A DNA stretch of 64,000 bases from Leptodactylus fallax. Taxonomy: Eukaryota > Chordata > Amphibia > Anura > Leptodactylidae. Each line of letters begins with the position of its first letter. The first letter of the stretch is position 1. The notes beneath the pieces are model-generated. The model made no database searches and was not told the origin of the DNA. It saw only the letters and a list, made by a program, of their open reading frames with translations. The stretch covers positions 1,054,001 to 1,118,000 of the forward strand of contig CAMRHE010000167.1 in NCBI GenBank assembly GCA_947044405.1, given 5' to 3'. The translations under genes were made by a program, and so were the position numbers. Positions 1-11,942 of this stretch are shown here, piece by piece.

Positions 1-2694
1 TCATCGGTCACATGGTACAGAAGCAGCTCAGCTCCATTCAAGTAAATGGGGCTGAGCTGCAATACCAAGCACAGCCTCTACAATATTAACGGCGCTGTGC
101 TTGGTATCCAGTGAAGAGGCTGCAGCACGCATTGCGAAAAATGCATTTAAAAAAAAAAAAAGAAAACACATTTTTCAAAAACTTTATCAGCATATGCTGT
201 GTTTTGCCCATCGACTTATATGAGGAAGGAAAAAATGCAAAACGCGGCAGAAATGCTAATTTTTTTCCGATGCATTTTTGCCCCACCATTTTTTAGCTTG
301 ATTTTCTACATGTGGCCTTAGCCTTAAAGGGAGTCTATCACCTTCCTTAACCCCTTCAAGCTGCCAACATAGTGCTGTAGGCGCAGTGACATGCTTCCAT
401 ATCATACCTTCATTATGTGTCACAGTCCTGTGGATGCCACGTTTTTTTTATTATGCAAATTAGGTGCTAGGAGCACAGGGGGCGTTCCCAGAGATTTTCG
501 AGCACAGCTCTCTCCATTGAAAACACGCCCCTGTATGCATTGTTCCACCCCCTGGCCAGGGGGAACAGAGTAAGCGATGACATCACATGGGGCTATCATT
601 TCCCATTGGCCACGGGGTGGAACAAAGCATACAGGGGTTCAGGAAGGTGATAGACTTCCTTTAAAGGGGTTTTCTAGGACTGTAATGTTGACAACATATC
701 CTATATAGGATAGGTTTACCATATCAGGTAGGCAGGGGTGCAGGGGGTTAGATTGGCTGCGGTCCTCTTCATAGGTCAGTGTTGCAACATTCTTCAGTCA
801 TGTGGCCTTTTAGCAGCTCAGACGTATTCAAATGAATGGGACTGAGCTGCAATACCTAACGTCGCCACTATACAATGTATGGCGCTGTACTTGGTTTGTA
901 CCAAATGCTATGGAATAGCTGATTGATGGGGTCTTGGGTGTCAGATCCTGCTAACATTGATGACCTATCCTGATCCTACATTCACTTGACCGTTGTGCAA
1001 AAATCCATTTTTCACTGCCATTTTGCACCCGAGGGGCGAAGCACAGATTTTAAAAATGCTATAATTCTTACAAAAAGTTCATTACATGTTGACTTACATT
1101 GAGTATAGAGTTGCGATTAAAATGGTGGCCTGCTATAGTTACCTAGGCACTAGTACCGGTGCTTGCTTAAACTATATTGTTAGGTGCACTCTGGAGCTGA
1201 AGGGGTTAATATTCTTCGCCTGCCAAGCAATTTTCAATGGCGGGAATGCAGATAATTAGCGAGGTGGTGGGAGCAGCTGTGCGAGCATGACAAGACAGAA
1301 GTGCTGCATCCAGGAGACATCTTATTAGAAAATAGGATTGCACTTCAAGACAATTTCCTCCACTTTCCTGGGGTCACTAAGGCCACAGCTCAGACGGCTC
1401 CACTGCTGCAACCTTACCGTCCCTGCGAGCGGGGCGTATCATATAGTCTGAGACTTAAAGGGGACCTCTCACATCTCCTGACATGTCTGTTCTAGTAAAT
1501 AATTGGACTCCCCATGTCATAATTCTGGAGCATCACTTCTTATAACTCTAGTTTGTGCTGTTCCTCTATTATTCCTCTTACAAATGTATGAATGAACTGA
1601 CAATTAGATTTGGGGGTGTCTGACCGTGTAGGGATATACCCCTCTGACAAGAAAAACGGTAACACCTGTCGGTCAATTTATTCACAGATTTCCAGGAGGA
1701 GTAACATGTAGAATATCCAGAATTGTTATTTCCTGGAGAATATGTTTTTATTAGAACACGTCAGGCGAGGGAATAGTTAGTCATTGAGATTAAATTTATT
1801 GGCCCAGTTAAGTACGTTGTCATTTTATGTCCTGGCCATAGGTGACACCAAACATCTTGAGACTGAGGATGTCCGCCCACCAGAGCCTCCGCCGGTATGA
1901 ACACATTTAAAGGAACACTCTGGGCACAACTCAGCCACTGTCTGATGGATAGTCCAGTACCCGAGGGGCCGAGTATGTCCGCCCTCTCAAGCCCTGTACC
2001 AGGCATAACACAGTGGGGACATCCTAGCCCCTCCCCTGCTTATATATGTCACACCCCCTTTTCATACAAATCGTAAAAGTGTCTAAAAACTGTCTATAAC
2101 ACTTGATAATTGTAGTGCACAACGTGCTAGACAGTTTTTTTTTTTTGCACCGCACCAGAATTTTGGTGCTTTGTTCTTTAAATCTCTCCCATTACCTTTA
2201 TTTTGCGCTTCGGTGTGATTTTTTATTTTTATCTTTTGCTTTGTGTCACCACATTCTGAGATCCTTCACTTTTCTGTTTCCATCTGCGGAGCTTTAGGTC
2301 TTGGTTTTTGTTGGGCGAGCTGCAGTTTTTATTTGTACCATTTTGATCAATTTTTGGAGAAGACAAGGGGAGCAAAAACCAACAATTTTGACACAGTATA
2401 TTTTTGGCTATTTGTTCTATTCCATTCCCAGTCTCTGTTTCGAGGCAGAAGCAGGTCCCGCAGGTATATCCTCAGGAAGGAGATGGGTGTCACCTTGTGA
2501 ATCTTCTTTTCTCATATAGACTGATGTTATTTTGTATCATTTCACGGGGTTGAGAAATCCCAGCACACCTTTATCCCCAACCACCTTCTGGCGAGCAGGA
2601 CATGGAAAGCTCCCAGTGTATTATATGGCTCTAATCACACAATGGGACATGCTTTTGGTCTCCTTCGGGCTGCTATACATCAGTCATACATATA
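1..2694. other. No gene; dispersed repeats
   Basis: Fragments of the TTAA-MITE families (1-130, 663-985), a ggccttagccttaa end near 315, and diverged A/T-rich DNA with gtgtctaaaaactgtc words near 2075. Short frames lack coding character. Confidence 0.6.
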
Positions 2695-2696
2695 TA

Positions 2697-4263
2697 CAGT
2701 CATGGCCAAAAGTTTTGAGAATGATACAAATATAAATTTTTACAAAGTCTACTGCTTCAGTTTTTCTAATGGCAATTTGCATATACTCCAGAATGTTATA
2801 AAGAGTGATCAGCTTAACAGCAATTACTTGCAAAGTCAATATTTGCCTAGAAAATGAACTTTATCCCCCAAAACACATTTCAACATCATTGCAGCCCTGC
2901 CTTAAAAGGACCACCTAACATCGTTTCAGTGATTGCTCCATTAACACAGGTGTGGGTGTTGATGAGGACAGGGCTGGAGATCAATCTGTCATGATTAAGT
3001 AAGAATGACACCACTGGACACTTTAAAAGGAGGCTGGTGCTTGCCATCATTGTTTCTCTTCTGTTAACCATGGTTATCTCTAAAGAAACACGTGCAGTCA
3101 TCATTGCACTGCACAAAAATGGCCTAACTGGGAAGAGTATTGCAGCTAGAAAGATTGCACCTCAGTCAACAATCTATCGCATCATCAAGAACTTCAAGGA
3201 GAGAGGTTCCATTGTTGCCAAAAAGGCTCCAGGGCGCCCAAGAAAGACCAGCAAGCGGCAGGACCGTCTCTTAAAAGTGTTTCAGCTGCGGGATCGGGCT
3301 ACCAGCAGTGCAGAGCTTGCTGAGGAATGGCAGCAGGCAGGTGTGAGTGCATCTGCACGCACTGTGAGGCGGAGACTCTTGGAGCAAGGCCTGGTCTCAA
3401 GGAGGGCAGCAAAGAAGCCACTTCTCTCCAGAAAAAACATCAGGGACAGACTGATATTCTGCAAAAGGTACAGGGAGTGGACTGCTGAGGACTGGGGTAA
3501 AGTCATTTTCTCTGATGAATCCCCTTTTCGATTGTTTGGAACATCTGGAAAACAGCTTATTCGGAGAAGAAGAGGTGAGCGCTACCACCAGTCTTGTCTC
3601 GTGCCAACTGTAAAGCATCCTGAAACCATTCATGTGTGGGGTTGCTTCTCAGTCAAGGGAATCGGCTCTCTCACAGTCTTGCCTAAAAACACAGCCATGA
3701 ATAAAGAATGGTACCAGAATGTCCTCCAAGAGCAACTTCTCCCAACCGTCCAAGAGCAGTTTGGCGCTCAACAATGCCTTTTCCAGCATGATGGAGCACC
3801 TTGCCATAAAGCAAAGGTGATAACTAAATGGCTCAGGGAACAAAACATAGAGATTTTGGGTCCATGGCCTGGAAACTCCCCAGATCTTAATCCCATTGAG
3901 AACTTGTGGTCAATCATCAAGAGACGGGTGGACAAACAAAAACCAACAAATTCAGACAAAATGAAAGCATTGATTCTGCAAGAATGGACTGCTATCAGTC
4001 AGGATTTGGTCCAGAAGTTGATTGAGAGCATGCCAGGGAGAATTGCAGAGGTCCTGAAGAAGAAGGGTCAACACTGCAAATATTGACTTGCTGCATTAAC
4101 TCATTCTAACTGTCAATATAAGCTTCTGTTACTCATAATATGAATGCAATTATATTTCTGTATGTGATAAAAACATCTGACAAACACACATAAAAACCAG
4201 AGGGCAGCAGATCATGTGAAAATATAATATTTGTGTCATTCTCAAAACTTTTGGCCATGACTG
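2697..4263 (+). mobile_element. Full-length Tc1/mariner transposon with intact transposase
   Basis: The 1567-bp element is flanked by the TA target duplication (2695-2696 and 4264-4265). Both ends begin cagtcatggccaaaagtttt inward and match at 37 of the first 39 bases. The single open frame covers most of the element. Little end divergence and an unbroken frame suggest a recent insertion. Confidence 0.95.
3070..4086 (+). CDS. Tc1-family transposase (DD35E), 338 aa
   Basis: Catalyses cut-and-paste excision and insertion at TA sites in the nucleus. The open frame extends upstream to 3037, but the ATG at 3070 (aaccATGG, good context, MVISKETRAVI) gives 338 residues, the usual Tc1 length. Residues 1-110 hold two helix-turn-helix DNA-binding segments with the linker GRPRKTSKRQ. 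The catalytic acids are D in IFSDESPF, D in LFQHDGAPCH and E in LNPIENLW. I count 35 residues between the second D and the E, so DD35E rather than the common DD34E. DD35E Tc1-like transposons are a described vertebrate group; which named family this is cannot be settled here. All motifs are intact, so the enzyme could be active. Confidence 0.93.
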   Translation: MVISKETRAVIIALHKNGLTGKSIAARKIAPQSTIYRIIKNFKERGSIVAKKAPGRPRKTSKRQDRLLKVFQLRDRATSSAELAEEWQQAGVSASARTVRRRLLEQGLVSRRAAKKPLLSRKNIRDRLIFCKRYREWTAEDWGKVIFSDESPFRLFGTSGKQLIRRRRGERYHQSCLVPTVKHPETIHVWGCFSVKGIGSLTVLPKNTAMNKEWYQNVLQEQLLPTVQEQFGAQQCLFQHDGAPCHKAKVITKWLREQNIEILGPWPGNSPDLNPIENLWSIIKRRVDKQKPTNSDKMKALILQEWTAISQDLVQKLIESMPGRIAEVLKKKGQHCKY

Positions 4264-4265
4264 TA

Positions 4266-4875
4266 CATCTAGTGCAATATACAGTGGCATGCATCAGAGG
4301 CATCTGCTCTCTATGATGAAATCTTCTAAATGTTCAGTGTGAATGCATCCTTAGAGATGCAATACCTAGACCTTCTAGAAAAGAGGGACAGAGTATTGCT
4401 GGGAATCAGAAATGGCTCTATAGTTGCTAAAAATGGCTACTGCAAACACTATACCTGCTGGATACAGTTACTAAAAGATGTAAAGAACTAACTGATGCAG
4501 CCCCCTTATTCTCTATTTCAGCTTAGAAAGGAGCCACCATTCTCTAACATGTTGATAATTCTTCCAACAAGTTCCCTATCTGTCACATGTTGGGGGCTGC
4601 TGGTCCCTACCTGTCCTGCTATGACTGGTAGAGAAAACAGAACCCCTCACTTTCTTCTGGGCAGTATGCAGCTGAAATTAAGATCAATATTCTGTGCACC
4701 GGTTTTAATCCTCACCTCTGCTGCCAAAATAATAAAAAAGCCGGAGCCTGGAGTATGAGGCAACCCCTGTGTTATTCTAAGTCCATCAAATGCACTTAAG
4801 TTTTGCAATATCAGATACAACCTGTAGGCAAAAATGAAGCTGTCTCTGTCTGATGCCAGACAACTATTTACACAG
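4266..4875. other. No feature recognised
   Basis: Unique-looking sequence between the Tc1 element and the MITE; an 87-codon frame at 4495-4758 has no recognisable motif. Confidence 0.5.
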
Positions 4876-4879
4876 TTAA

Positions 4880-5286
4880 AGGGGTTGTGCCGTTATAGAC
4901 ACTTCTACCCTATCCACAGGACAGGGGATAAGTGTCTGATCGCTGAGAGCCCAACATATTGGTCCCACAGTGATCAGGAGGACAGGAGACTGAAAGACCC
5001 CAAAGCCTCCTTGTGAATGGAGCACCAGTGTGCTAGTATGACTGATGCTCCATTCACTTCTATACGGCTTCAGTGCAGGCGCTGCTGAAGATTACAGTCC
5101 CGGCAACCGTATAGCAGTGAATGGTGCACTGGTCACAAGTGCACTGGCGCTCCATTCACAAGGAGGCTTGGGGGACTTTCAGTCTCCTGTCCTCCTGATC
5201 ACTGGGGGGATCCAGCAGTTGGGCCCCTAGTGACTGGACACTTATCTCTTGTCTAGGGGAGAAGTGTCCATAATGGCACAATCCCT
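4880..5286. repeat. TTAA-flanked MITE
   Basis: Inverted ends aggggttgtgccgttat and, on the other side, ataatggcacaatccct, with matching gacacttct/agaagtgtc next to them. TTAA borders both sides (4876-4879 and 5287-5290). Ends about 155 bp from the MFSD6L stop codon, so it may lie in or next to the 3' UTR. Confidence 0.75.
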
Positions 5287-5444
5287 TTAAAGCTGTCGTT
5301 TTTTGTTAAATAGCACTTTAAAGGGGCAAAACAAAGCACAAAGTGTAATAAAATATTATATATTATCCATTTTCATAGAGACACAATACATTAGAGCTTG
5401 TTCTGAAGGTCCGCCATGCTGTAAGTCATGCAGTTTATAACAGG

Positions 5445-7256
5445 TTACCATTTTTTGCTATCGTCTTTCATAGCTTTCACAAGCCAGTCTCTCTCCTGGT
5501 CATCGTCAGAGTCGCTCATGTCACTGTTGTCTGCAGCCAAGAGCCGTGAATAGTTAATTTTCTTTATGTGGGGAAGTCTGGGATGGACCAATAAGAAAAC
5601 AGAGATCCAGAGCAGCAAAGTTACACTGCACGCTTGGAATAGTATAGGGAGGCTGAAGGAGCTGATGACAAAACCACTTGCAAAGCTGCCCAGGCTGGCG
5701 CCACAGTCATGTGACAAGCAGTGCAGAACCAGCTGCAGAGACCTCTCTGTCCCTGGGGTGGCCACGTCATTGGTTTGGGCATTTACAGCCCATATGAGGG
5801 CTCCATTGCTAAAGGCACTCAAAACCTGAATGGGCAAGACGGCCCAAGGTGTCCATAAGAACGAGTAATACACCATCTGGACAGCCAAACAGCCAAGGCC
5901 GATGACTACTGTCCATTTAAGCGAGATAACTCTCAACAGTTTACCCCTGAAGAAGTGGAGAAGGATTTCAGAGAAAAGGGCGATGGCCACGGAGACTCCC
6001 ATATAGAGCTCCGTGCTTCCCACATCCTGCATCCGCCAAAATAGAAAATTGTGAGCTATGGACCAAATGACGCCAGTCAAGAAGACAGTGATGGACAGCA
6101 AGATGACTCGGCCGTCGCTCCCGATGAGACCCAGGGCTTTAATGGTCTTGTTTGCATGTTCGGTCTTCTTGGAGACATGTATAGGATAAAACGTGCTAAG
6201 GAAGACACTGATGACCATAAACGCAGAGTAGCCATAGAAATGTAGGTAGATTCTGGGGATATTTGTGGTCAGAAAGCAACTGAGGTTCTCTGTTAACAGC
6301 ACAATGGCACAGGAGCCAATGCAAGACCCCATGTGGCTCCAAATCCAAACTTTACCATGTCGGTCAGTGGCGTCTACAAAGTCTAGATACTCATAAAGAC
6401 TGTCATCTGTTGTCCACTTCAGTGGGGCTGTGAAGATGGACCAGACTATTATCATACCAAACACAATCAGGAATATTGTATGCTCTTTATCCAGGAGATG
6501 TTCTAGAACAGGGAGGGCCAAGCTGATGTCTCGGACTTTCTTCTTATGTGCTGAATGGTTGGTTGGTTTAGTTTTCGGAGATGGTACAGGAAGATGACCC
6601 AAGCTTACATGAGAAGTGATGCCCTCAACCTTATCTTTAGCTGATGTTTTCTTACTATCTGCTTTAAGCTTTTTCGGATGTTGAGTGGTGGTTTCAAGAA
6701 GTTGATGAAGAGTGGAAAAAGCTGATGTTATATCTATGGTGTCCCCATTCTCCGTGGTTGCGGTTTTCATAGTCAAATTTTCCAATAGTTCTGTAATCAT
6801 GTCTGGTGGCAGCTGAGGTGTTGGTGAAACTATAGGCACCAAAAAAATAGTATTGTCCTCAGGTCCAAACAGCTCCAGATCTATAGCACCTGGGGTGGTC
6901 AACTTCTCCTTCCAAGGAAGACTAACATTACAGTATCTTAAGACCATGTCCCTTTCTAAAGGGGGGAAGAAAGTGAAGGCTAAGCCGGCTCCGGCCGAGA
7001 ACAACAGAGAAGTGGTGATGAGAACCCTTCTCTTACTGTTAGATTTGGCCATATAAGAGCAAATAGGTGCACAAAAGACATGGATTATGTGCTTCAGGCC
7101 TATTAGAATCCCCACTAGAGGAGGGCTCAGTCCCAGGTATCGGAAGAAGATGGTTAAAAAAGGAATAAGGCAGAACTTTCCAATGCCGTGGAAGAAATGG
7201 AACAGGCCGGCGATGGCCAGAGCCTTGCTGATGTCCCATTGCTTGGTGACGCTCAT
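5445..7256 (-). CDS. MFSD6L: MFSD6L, major facilitator superfamily domain-containing protein 6-like
   Basis: A 603-residue open frame in a single exon. It starts MSVTKQWDISKALAIAGLFH, which resembles the N-terminus of vertebrate MFSD6L, also encoded by one coding exon (human about 586 residues). Hydrophobic spans are seen near residues 10-35 and 45-100. A long polar, Thr/Lys/Ser-rich loop follows at about 110-250, then a run of membrane spans to about residue 560. The segment around DATDRHGKVWIWSHMGSCIG looks like the MFS cytoplasmic loop signature. The tail is acidic (DMSDSDDDQERDW). MFSD6L is an orphan MFS family protein; substrate and cell membrane are not known to me. The frame is undisrupted. 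The start was chosen because it is the first ATG after a credible splice acceptor and matches the family N-terminus. Its neighbour on the same strand is PIK3R6, as in human. Confidence is high for identity and low for function. Confidence 0.93.
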   Translation of the reverse strand: MSVTKQWDISKALAIAGLFHFFHGIGKFCLIPFLTIFFRYLGLSPPLVGILIGLKHIIHVFCAPICSYMAKSNSKRRVLITTSLLFSAGAGLAFTFFPPLERDMVLRYCNVSLPWKEKLTTPGAIDLELFGPEDNTIFLVPIVSPTPQLPPDMITELLENLTMKTATTENGDTIDITSAFSTLHQLLETTTQHPKKLKADSKKTSAKDKVEGITSHVSLGHLPVPSPKTKPTNHSAHKKKVRDISLALPVLEHLLDKEHTIFLIVFGMIIVWSIFTAPLKWTTDDSLYEYLDFVDATDRHGKVWIWSHMGSCIGSCAIVLLTENLSCFLTTNIPRIYLHFYGYSAFMVISVFLSTFYPIHVSKKTEHANKTIKALGLIGSDGRVILLSITVFLTGVIWSIAHNFLFWRMQDVGSTELYMGVSVAIALFSEILLHFFRGKLLRVISLKWTVVIGLGCLAVQMVYYSFLWTPWAVLPIQVLSAFSNGALIWAVNAQTNDVATPGTERSLQLVLHCLSHDCGASLGSFASGFVISSFSLPILFQACSVTLLLWISVFLLVHPRLPHIKKINYSRLLAADNSDMSDSDDDQERDWLVKAMKDDSKKW

Positions 7257-7288
7257 GTCTTCAGCTGAGAAGAGGCTCTTCAGGAGAC
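7257..7288 (-). other. MFSD6L: MFSD6L 5' UTR part of coding exon, with splice acceptor
   Basis: On the minus strand the sequence reads ttttgtattcctag followed by gtctcctgaagagcc and then the MFSD6L start codon 32 bases later. The tag with a T-rich tract is a plausible splice acceptor, so the coding exon probably joins an upstream non-coding exon. No cDNA supports this here. Confidence 0.5.
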
Positions 7289-7599
7289 CTAGGAATACAA
7301 AACAGCACGAAGGTTATAAAAGCTCACAACATATTATCTATGACCTATGATACAATCATGTGACTTGTAGTTTATATGTATCAGGCTAGAATGCAGAGTG
7401 GTTACAAAGTGTCTCTCTCTCTGTGAAGGACCCGTCCTGTCCTGCATTACACAAACAACCCATTCATGTGAATGCAATGCTTCTTTTTCTCCTGTGGTGG
7501 TTCTGCAGGGATCTCAGCAGAGGGGTCTCTTTTCAATAAGCTTATGTCAAGAAACCTTTCTAACAAGTGGCGATTGTCCAAAGAAGAGAACTGCTTTAA

Positions 7600-8379
7600 A
7601 GCATAACTAAACTTTCGGACAACTTTTGATTTTCTGGCAGTATTTGTGTCATTAATACATCTTGTAATATACTTTATTAACACATTTTGTCTCCTTTCTG
7701 TGAAATCCTGCATTTTTTCACTCTTCACCTTGCTTCAGTATTGAGATCTGTTTCTGCCTCTCACTGAATGTTACTGTGTATGGAATACGGGGCTGTGTAA
7801 TATCTAGAGAAAATGGGGGTGGGGGAGAGTCACTTCAAACAGTTATATCTCGGACATTATAAAACATACAAATTTGATTTTGGTGTCATATGAAAGAGAA
7901 CATTTTGCAAGAGGAGTTTGCTATGCTATCTAGATTATTTCCAGATATATTACTGGTTGAAAACACAGTCGCCATTAGGATATTTATATCATATACAGTA
8001 TATTATACAGCTGCATATAAATATCCTAATCCCGACCGTGTTTTCAACCAGTGATATCTATGGAATTAGAGCCATATAAAAAAAGACAATCTCCTCTTTC
8101 ATATGACACCAAAAGCAAGTTTGTATGTTTTATAATGTCCGAGATAAAACAGTTCGAAACGACAGACTCCTGCTCTCATTTTCTCTACATATTACACAGC
8201 CCCGTACTCCATACACAGTAACCTTCAGTGAGAGGCAGAAACAGATCTCAATACAGAAGCAAGAAATGCAGGATTTCACAGAAAGGATCCAAAAATTGTT
8301 AATAAAGTATATTACAAGATGTATTAATGACACAAATACTGCCAGAAAATCTAAAGTTGTCCGAACGTTTAGTTATTCT
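7600..8379. mobile_element. 780-bp foldback element, copy 1
   Basis: Two long arms are inverted copies of each other around a centre near 7995 (for example gttgaaaacacagtcg against cgaccgtgttttcaac). The ends are agcataactaaac and gtttagttattct. It is flanked by TTAA on both sides (7596-7599 and 8380-8383), the piggyBac-type target duplication. It has no credible gene: a 107-codon frame inside is just repeat. It lies upstream of MFSD6L, in its presumed first intron. Confidence 0.85.
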
Positions 8380-8524
8380 TTAAGTGTTATGACTTTTGTA
8401 AATATGCTATACGTTCTGGCTTGCGTTACAACTCGCACATTGCATTAACAGAAACTTTGCTCATGTGGTAGATGCCAATAGTAATGCAAATTCCACGTTG
8501 GGACTACACAGCTGATTCAGACAT

Positions 8525-8740
8525 TTACAGATGTAGCAGAGTTAACCTGAACTTCTGCAATTGGTTAACCTGCTGCAGCGTCATATCATATCACAGAAGA
8601 CAACAAAAACCAATGAAAAGTCGTTGGAAAAACTATTTTAAATGATTTTTCTTTGGCTTTTGAGGTCTGTGATATGATATGACGCTGCAGCAGGTTAACT
8701 AATTGCAGAAGTTCGGGTTAACTCTGCTACGTCTGTACAT
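8525..8740. repeat. Short foldback MITE
   Basis: Arms acagatgtagcagagttaac (8525 onward) and gttaactctgctacgtctgt (8717 onward) are inverted copies, with a second matching pair gctgcagcgtcatatcatat and atatgatatgacgctgcagc. An end fragment of the same family recurs near 63575-63615. Confidence 0.8.
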
Positions 8741-10510
8741 TTTGGAGCGGCTTTTGGCTGTGTACATATACTCTTACTTTTCAAGAAAAAAATACAAGGT
8801 GCCACAAAACACAAATATCCGCCTGTCAAGATAAGAAAACTGGCAGGATAACGCCTTGTACTTTGCAGCAAGCGTCTTGAGAGGGTGTGAGTGTTTGCTT
8901 TTAGCAGCAGGACATAACTTCCTGGTGTGATAATGTGCTCTATTGGGCGGCTGCATAACCTCTTCCTGCAAGACATGACAGTAAGAAGCAATCACATGAA
9001 GAGCCATGTGATGGGCTGCTATGTCAGAGGTTTGCTTCTGTAGTCTCCTGGGGTGTAGACCCTGTAGATCCAGCGTGGTCAGTCTTGCAGGCCTCTGGGC
9101 ACCTGTCTGAGTTTCCGCAGACACTCCCTGAGCAGCTGTGCATTTAGACTGACACTGGGGTCACACAGGGCAGCTCCGCTGCTTGCTTTTCCAGCTCTAA
9201 AAATCATCAGTGGGTTTCCCAGAATGCCACTGCAAAAAAAAAAAAAAGCACAACTCACCCAGATTCAGGCATGTTCCGCAGCGGCACCACCAATACATTA
9301 TATTGATAATACTCTGAGAATACACAGCAAAAAAATAAATATATATAGTGGATTTCTTTACATAACTGCTGTGGATCTGGGTGAAATTGCCAGTAATAAT
9401 CCACAGTATAAATTGATATGCGATCTGCTACACTGCAGAGGAATAGGACCTGTTCCATATTTTGCAGCTCAGACTACAGCTCCCACACAGATCTGTGACA
9501 ACTACAGAATTGTGTATGGGGCCACAGAAATGAATGGTTCCATAGAGTAGCCATTATAATGGATATCACAGGGACCAAAACTACTGTAGGGTGCATGAAG
9601 CCTAAAAACTGCAGATTTTCTGTATATATTTCTGCAAAACTAAATCTAAAGCGTATCCCTCTTTTGTGGCTATAACCTCAGGGGGTATTCTTGGCACAGA
9701 AAGAATCCTACTTATTGTAGCGGTCTGACCCTAGATACCAACCCATGGCTATTTTTTTTTTTTACGGTCCAGGCAATGTGTAGGTACTGCAAGTCTTTGC
9801 ACAGTGCCTAAATGTTTATGGGGATGTTGTGAGAGGGGCTGAGGGTCCCAAGGGTCAGACCACCACTCATGAGCAAGCCTTGGCAAATGCTGATATCCCC
9901 TTCACTTGCTACACCCAAAGTAACCCATAAGGCTCCAGTCCAAACCTAGTCAGGAGATGGAACTCCTTTCATCATGGTGATCTATGGTGCCAAGTAGTCC
10001 CTACCTCCTTGTGGCTCTACTGCTGGCATAAAATACAATATACAGTACAGGACAGTGAAGCCACGAAGCGGCAGGGACTCCTAGCATCATCGATCTTGAC
10101 TGGGTTTGGGCCAGGAAATCCAGTTGTTCTACGGACCAGATTGTATGGCTTGGATCCCTCCCCATTTGCATGTGTCCCTAAAAGCCAACGTATCAGGTGC
10201 TTTTCCTTCCCCAATGGGAGATGTTGGGGTGCTGATGGGCATTCCTTACAGATTTTACATCATCCTCTTGAAATATAGGGGGATGACAACTCTTCTAACT
10301 TATCCTATGTGGTCACTTCATGAATATAGAATGGGTGGGGGTTCTCATGAACCCCAGCCAGTATGCAGCACTGCTACAAAGTGTGCTTTCCTTTCCCCAA
10401 AGGCATAAATACTTGTCAGCCACTAACCCCAGCGAGCTCATCTAACCCGGTGGGTGACCTCATGCAATAGGATGACTACTCTAACAAAACGGAATTGTCA
10501 GACCCAGACA
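8741..10510. other. No gene; presumed MFSD6L intron
   Basis: Mostly unplaced intronic DNA with an A-run at 9234-9246 and a fragment of the glucose-like repeat words cagacatcacag; no exon or complete element seen. Confidence 0.4.
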
Positions 10511-10824
10511 CTAAGGCTATGCTCACATTTGTGTCAGAGTCTCCTTCGCGGTGTCCAGTACAGAGGTTTCAGTTTTAAAATCATAATAGTTAATGGGGTC
10601 TGTCTGTAATTTTTTTGTAGTCCGTTCTCCATTGTTCTGGTCCTGCAGCAGCACTTTACTCTCCACATGTTTCGTGTGGAAACCACACGGACCCCATTAT
10701 AGTCTATGGGGTCCGCAGGTTTCCTTAGGTAAACCGCTTTTCTATGCATATAGGTTTCCATTTGGGGGGTCCCCAAGCGGACTCCCCGAACGGAAACCGA
10801 ACGCAGATGTGAACTGGCCCTTAG
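10511..10824. repeat. MITE, gttcacatctg family
   Basis: Ends ctaaggctatgctcacattt and gatgtgaactggcccttag are inverted copies. The inside has paired ccgttc/gaacgg words. Further copies: 17361-17566, 26365-26589, fragments at 35640-35695, 58858-58914 plus 59749-59920, and 61623-61760. Confidence 0.7.
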
Positions 10825-11007
10825 TGTGAACCTAGAGTAAGTCTAAAAAAAGTTCTTCTGATCTCCAAGACCAAAAGGGTTAACAGCTCCACTCTACTGT
10901 CATCCAGACAGGTCGAGCAGGTTGTAGTTCCTCGTATAACAAGGTACAGAGGTAAAGCCACCCGTGTGTAGAGACGAGAGCTAGTCCATCCAGATCATAA
11001 GAATGTA

Positions 11008-11023
11008 GGGGGGGGGGGGGGGG
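11008..11023. repeat. 16-base G run
   Basis: Uninterrupted G tract in the presumed MFSD6L first intron. Confidence 0.95.
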
Positions 11024-11576
11024 TATACACGAGACGTTCACAAAATAATGAAAACCAGGAGTTAAAAATGTTATTTCTTAAAGGGTTTGACCATTCCTAT
11101 GTAAATATTAGTTTAATATCTGCTCCTGTCTGCACTTTTCTCCATTCCTGCTTGCTGTCAGTGAATGGAATCATTCACGAAGTCTACACAATCTGCATTG
11201 ATTTACACAGATTGCATTGGCGTGACTCGTCTATGGGCTCCTGCCACATCAGACATGCCAATAGGCACTGTCTAGGTGACCAGGGCATGACATCATAAAG
11301 TGTAGTTATGACATCATAAACAGACAGGTGCACCTTGGCAGGATGTAAGTCTGCACTGCCGGAGAATAAACCTGCAGCAGCTATTATGGTATGATACAGA
11401 CGTCACTGCACGAGAAATACACCTCAATCAGTGATGTATATAGACTGACCTGATCTCTTAGGAAGATACAGGGCTCCCCTCCACACAAGGACGGGTCCCC
11501 CGGACAGATGACCCCCCTCAGCAGCCTCCACATCTCCGGGCACCTGTAGCCTGCCCTCCGCCTTCCTCTTCCTCAC

Positions 11577-11720
11577 CTGCCAGAGGCGGGGGGACACGTC
11601 ACCGGCCTGCAACCTGCAGCAACCGCCCTGCAGCGCCTAACCACGCCCACCAGCAGGTGTCGCTGCTTATACACCTGACAGGCGACAGAAGCCACCGTCA
11701 CCTGGATACGGGACGCAGCA
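11577..11720 (-). other. Candidate non-coding first exon of MFSD6L
   Basis: This is a GC-rich stretch. Read on the minus strand it ends ccccgcctctggcag and then gtgaggaag, a near-consensus donor. It lies 4.3 kb upstream of the MFSD6L acceptor, on the right strand, with a CCAAT-rich module a few hundred bases further upstream. The 5' boundary is a guess. A second donor-like site (atcag followed by gtcagt) sits near 11450 and could be used instead. Confidence 0.35.
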
Positions 11721-11942
11721 CCAAGACCATAGAGATAAGAGCTAGTATAGATAAGACAGGGAATGGCAGCGACAGCCACCACCATCTAGCGGTCAGATGA
11801 CTTATGGCTATATTACGGTAGAATACAACTAAGGGGGATTCCTTGTCAGTAAAATCCGTCATATCATGAAAATGGATAAAGATGTGTTGAGCTGTGTGGT
11901 GGCAAAATCACCTCAGAGAATAAATTGGTTTCTTTTTCCAGC

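Noticed and set aside
8125..8448. A 107-codon plus frame
   Set aside because: It lies inside the right arm of the foldback element and is mirrored by a frame in the left arm.
11424..11785. MFSD6L N-terminal coding exon in the GC-rich region
   Set aside because: The MFSD6L protein is already complete from 7256, and the frames here have no similarity to the family.
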